From: Herbidospora cretacea
GTDB lineage: Bacteria > Actinomycetota > Actinomycetes > Streptosporangiales > Streptosporangiaceae
Length of the DNA stretch: 64,000 nucleotides
Assembly: GCF_001570605.1 (NCBI RefSeq)
Contig: NZ_BBXG01000014.1
Location: 124,001-188,000, forward strand
Direction: 5' to 3'
Positions 62,298 to 64,000 of the stretch are shown piece by piece. The notes under the pieces are model-generated. The model was given only the letters and a program-made list of their open reading frames with translations, was not told the DNA's origin and ran no database searches. The first letter of the stretch is position 1. Each line of letters begins with the position of its first letter. The position numbers were made by a program, and so were the translations under genes.

Positions 62298-63080
62298 ATG
62301 ATCCTCCCGACCGATTTCGAAGCCGACACCACAGCGGCGGACCGCGCGCGAACCGTCGCCGTGGGGGCCGCCGCCGCCGCGATGATCCTCGTCCCGACAC
62401 TCGGCCCGCTGCTCGCCGGCACCCGGGAAGGCGCCGAGGAGTTCGATACCGAGATCACCCCTCCCGACTACGCCTTCGCGATCTGGGCGCCGATCTTCGC
62501 AGGCATCGCCGCCAACACCGTCCAGCACGCCGCGCACCCGACCGCCGCGGTCAACCGGCGCACCGGATGGTGGCTCGCCGGCGCTTACACGGCGAACGCC
62601 TGCTGGTCGATCGCGGCCCAGTCCGACCGCTTCCGCCACACACCCTTCATCCTCGCGGTGGCCGCGAGCCTGGCCGCCACCGCACACCGCAAGGCCCAGC
62701 ACGACCAGCCGCGCGGCGCCGAGCGCCTGGCAACCCACAGCACCGGCCTGCTCCTGGGGTGGACGAGCCTCGCCTCCGTCGTCAACGCGTTAGCGGTCCA
62801 GCGACATGACACGTTCGCGCCCACGACCCGAACCGGGCGCAATACCGCTCGTCTGGCCGTGGCGGGAGGCGCAGTCGTCCTGAGCGCGATCATCGCGGCG
62901 AGCCGGCACGGTTACACCTCCATCGCTCTGGCCGGAACATGGGCACTGGCGACCAGCGCGGTCAATCCCCAGCGCACATCCCGAACCCGGCAGGTCAACG
63001 CGGCGGCGGCCGCCCTCCTCGTCGCCACCACAGCAATACGGCTCCGCAGGAGCAGAAGACGGCACGACCGACGACAATGA
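62298..63080 (+). CDS. TspO/MBR-like (tryptophan-rich sensory) membrane protein
   Basis: 260 residues with about six helices. The stretch ITPPDYAFAIWAPIFAGIAA is typical of TspO-related proteins (usually P-x2-x-F-x-IWxxI), and a later WTSLASVVNALAV matches the conserved helix end. Longer than a bacterial TspO, with an Arg-rich tail. GGAAGGGG lies a few bases before ATG 62298. Ligand unknown. Last complete gene of the island. Confidence 0.65.
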   Translation: MILPTDFEADTTAADRARTVAVGAAAAAMILVPTLGPLLAGTREGAEEFDTEITPPDYAFAIWAPIFAGIAANTVQHAAHPTAAVNRRTGWWLAGAYTANACWSIAAQSDRFRHTPFILAVAASLAATAHRKAQHDQPRGAERLATHSTGLLLGWTSLASVVNALAVQRHDTFAPTTRTGRNTARLAVAGGAVVLSAIIAASRHGYTSIALAGTWALATSAVNPQRTSRTRQVNAAAAALLVATTAIRLRRSRRRHDRRQ

Positions 63081-63259
63081 CCCTCCTGCCGCTGCGCGGC
63101 GACCGGCCTGTCACGGCCATCAGCACCTCCTCGGTTCGCGTATATCGGATCTCCTGGCCACTCGGCCGGGGACGGCGGGACTCACCGGCCCCGGCGGTGA
63201 GCGAGGTCCTGGCGGCGGCTTTCACGTAGCGATCCCCGGCTGGTCGACGCCGACGCCGA

Positions 63260-63417
63260 CGGTCTGGAAGGTGTCGATGGAGATGTTCGGCTCCACGGTG
63301 TGGGGCCTGGGCCTGCTCGCCGCCGCCCTGTCCTACTACGCCCTGACCAGGCGGAACTGCCCCGCTCCGCGCACGACGACCACGACGGCGGCGACCGCGT
63401 AGGCGGCCGTGCCCAGG
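63260..63417 (+). repeat. Right copy of 158-bp direct repeat flanking the island
   Basis: Matches 53807-53964 with 6 mismatches and no gaps. The 19 bp before it do not match the left side, so the duplicated segment starts sharply at CGGTCTGGAAGG. On the minus strand it supplies the last codons of the glycosyltransferase gene; on the plus strand it is an orphan C terminus of the membrane-protein gene at 52969. Confidence 0.92.
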
Positions 63418-64000
63418 TCGGTGACATAGGCCACCGCCCCGGCGGCCGCCACGCCGAGCCACTCCCACCGCCGGTCGAGCGCGACCAGCGCGACGAGCAG
63501 CAGGGCATACCAGGAGTAGCCGGGCGTGAGCAGCAGGAACGCCGTGCCGGTCACGGTCAGCGCACCGCTCCAGGGCCGCTCGGGGTCGCCCTTGATGATC
63601 GTGTACGCCACCACGCCCCCCATCGCCACCAGGACCACCGGCAGCGCCCAGGCGTCGGGCACCAGCCAGCGCACCAGGGCGTAGCGGCCGTCGCCGGCCG
63701 ACTGGTAGCCCTCCTCGGCCGTGTAGCCGGTGAGATAACCGAACACCGACGCCTGCGACGCCAGCAGGTAGGGCAGGTAGGCGACCGCCACCACCAGCCC
63801 GGCCGGGACGAGGACGGCCAGGACGTCGCGCGGACGGCGTACCCGGGAAAGGGCCCCGGGCAGCACCAGCAGGGGCAGGAACTTCGCGGCGACCGCCGCG
63901 CCGAGCAGCGCGCCCCCGGCGGTGCGGTGGCGGGCCACCACCGCCAGCCCGGCGACCGCCAGCAGGACGGCGAGCGCGTCGGCGTGGGCGTTGTTGACCG
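63336..64000 (-). CDS. GT87/DUF2029-like mannosyltransferase, C-terminal part
   Basis: The frame is open from the stop at 63336 to the window edge (the last full codon starts at 63998); the N-terminal part with the catalytic Asp motif lies outside. Several helices (ALLGAAVAAKFLPLLVLPGA, VLAVLVPAGLVVAVAYLPYL, TGTAFLLLTPGYSWYALLLV) and the conserved NNAHADALAVLLAVAGLAVV and KFLPLLVLP segments are typical of polyprenol-phosphate-mannose-dependent alpha-mannosyltransferases. Its last 27 codons lie in the right direct repeat. Confidence 0.8.
   Translation of the reverse strand, partial: VNNAHADALAVLLAVAGLAVVARHRTAGGALLGAAVAAKFLPLLVLPGALSRVRRPRDVLAVLVPAGLVVAVAYLPYLLASQASVFGYLTGYTAEEGYQSAGDGRYALVRWLVPDAWALPVVLVAMGGVVAYTIIKGDPERPWSGALTVTGTAFLLLTPGYSWYALLLVALVALDRRWEWLGVAAAGAVAYVTDLGTAAYAVAAVVVVVRGAGQFRLVRA

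Larger units (their letters stand above)
53965..63259. mobile_element. Accessory island between the direct repeats
   Basis: About 9.3 kb, bounded by two 158-bp direct repeats. It holds a truncated tyrosine recombinase, a probable transposase remnant, a decayed M55 peptidase, an internal diverged repeat pair and several orphan-type genes. The native context appears to be the membrane-protein gene meeting the glycosyltransferase gene tail to tail. It is not clear whether an integrase-mediated insertion or a recombination between homologous sequences formed it. Confidence 0.6.

Noticed and set aside
57951-63080. Anti-phage defence island
   Set aside because: No nuclease, NTPase, reverse transcriptase or toxin-antitoxin motif is visible among the cargo genes.

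Overview
The window comes from the chromosome of a high-GC actinomycete. Coding regions have strongly GC-biased third positions. GTG and TTG starts are common, several regulators start leaderless, and there are actinobacterial families such as a DUF3887 HTH protein, DUF6493, DUF6461, DUF2690, an ECF42 sigma factor with a DGPF partner, and cellulases with CBM2 or ricin-type lectin modules. A member of the Streptosporangiales is my guess, but this is inference because no rRNA or other taxonomic marker lies in the window.

Layout. 1-5.4 kb: secreted proteins and a large DUF6493-type protein. 5.4-7 kb: an HTH/DUF3887 gene coupled to a CPBP membrane protease. 6.9-17.4 kb: a catabolic locus with a Gfo/Idh/MocA oxidoreductase diverging from a lipoprotein sugar-binding protein and two permeases, a GntR/UTRA regulator, and a coupled operon of copper amine oxidase, SIS-domain sugar-phosphate enzyme, BadF-type sugar kinase and aldehyde dehydrogenase, closed by a perfect 12-bp terminator stem. 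17.5-25.6 kb: cysteine desulfurase-like protein, aminoglycoside-phosphotransferase-fold kinase, a 5'-truncated DNRLRE protein, a 1343-residue SLT/golvesin-like/SGNH secreted protein and a DUF2690 protein. 25.8-31 kb: AraC regulator, PNPOx-like protein, a CBS-BON-Acg nitroreductase fusion, universal stress protein and P450, resembling a dormancy or redox stress cassette.

31-42.6 kb is a run of small regulator/enzyme pairs: VOC/WYL, histidine kinase, CPBP protease, ArsR-like HTH, EamA/Lrp, MerR/aldo-keto reductase, XRE/alcohol dehydrogenase, a PARG-like macrodomain gene interrupted by one amber codon, and FMN reductase/AraC. 42.8-53.9 kb holds a GH5 cellulase with ricin lectin, a frameshifted ankyrin gene next to an abnormal tRNA-like gene, a CcdA/TlpA thiol-disulfide pair, DGPF protein plus ECF sigma factor, and a GH9-CBM2 cellulase diverging from a LacI regulator.

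53.8-63.4 kb is an accessory island bracketed by two 158-bp direct repeats (53807-53964 and 63260-63417, 6 mismatches). The left copy completes a membrane-protein gene and the right copy, read on the other strand, completes a glycosyltransferase gene. This suggests that two once-adjacent convergent genes were pushed apart by about 9.3 kb. Inside are a decayed M55 D-aminopeptidase, a secreted putative cysteine peptidase-fold protein, a GntR/ABC exporter operon with a clear operator, a truncated tyrosine recombinase, a DUF6461 protein, a beta-propeller protein, a probable ISL3 transposase remnant and a TspO-like protein.

The most interesting items are the amine/sugar catabolic locus, the repeat-flanked island, the abnormal tRNA-like gene, the CBS-BON-Acg fusion and the amber-interrupted PARG-like gene.
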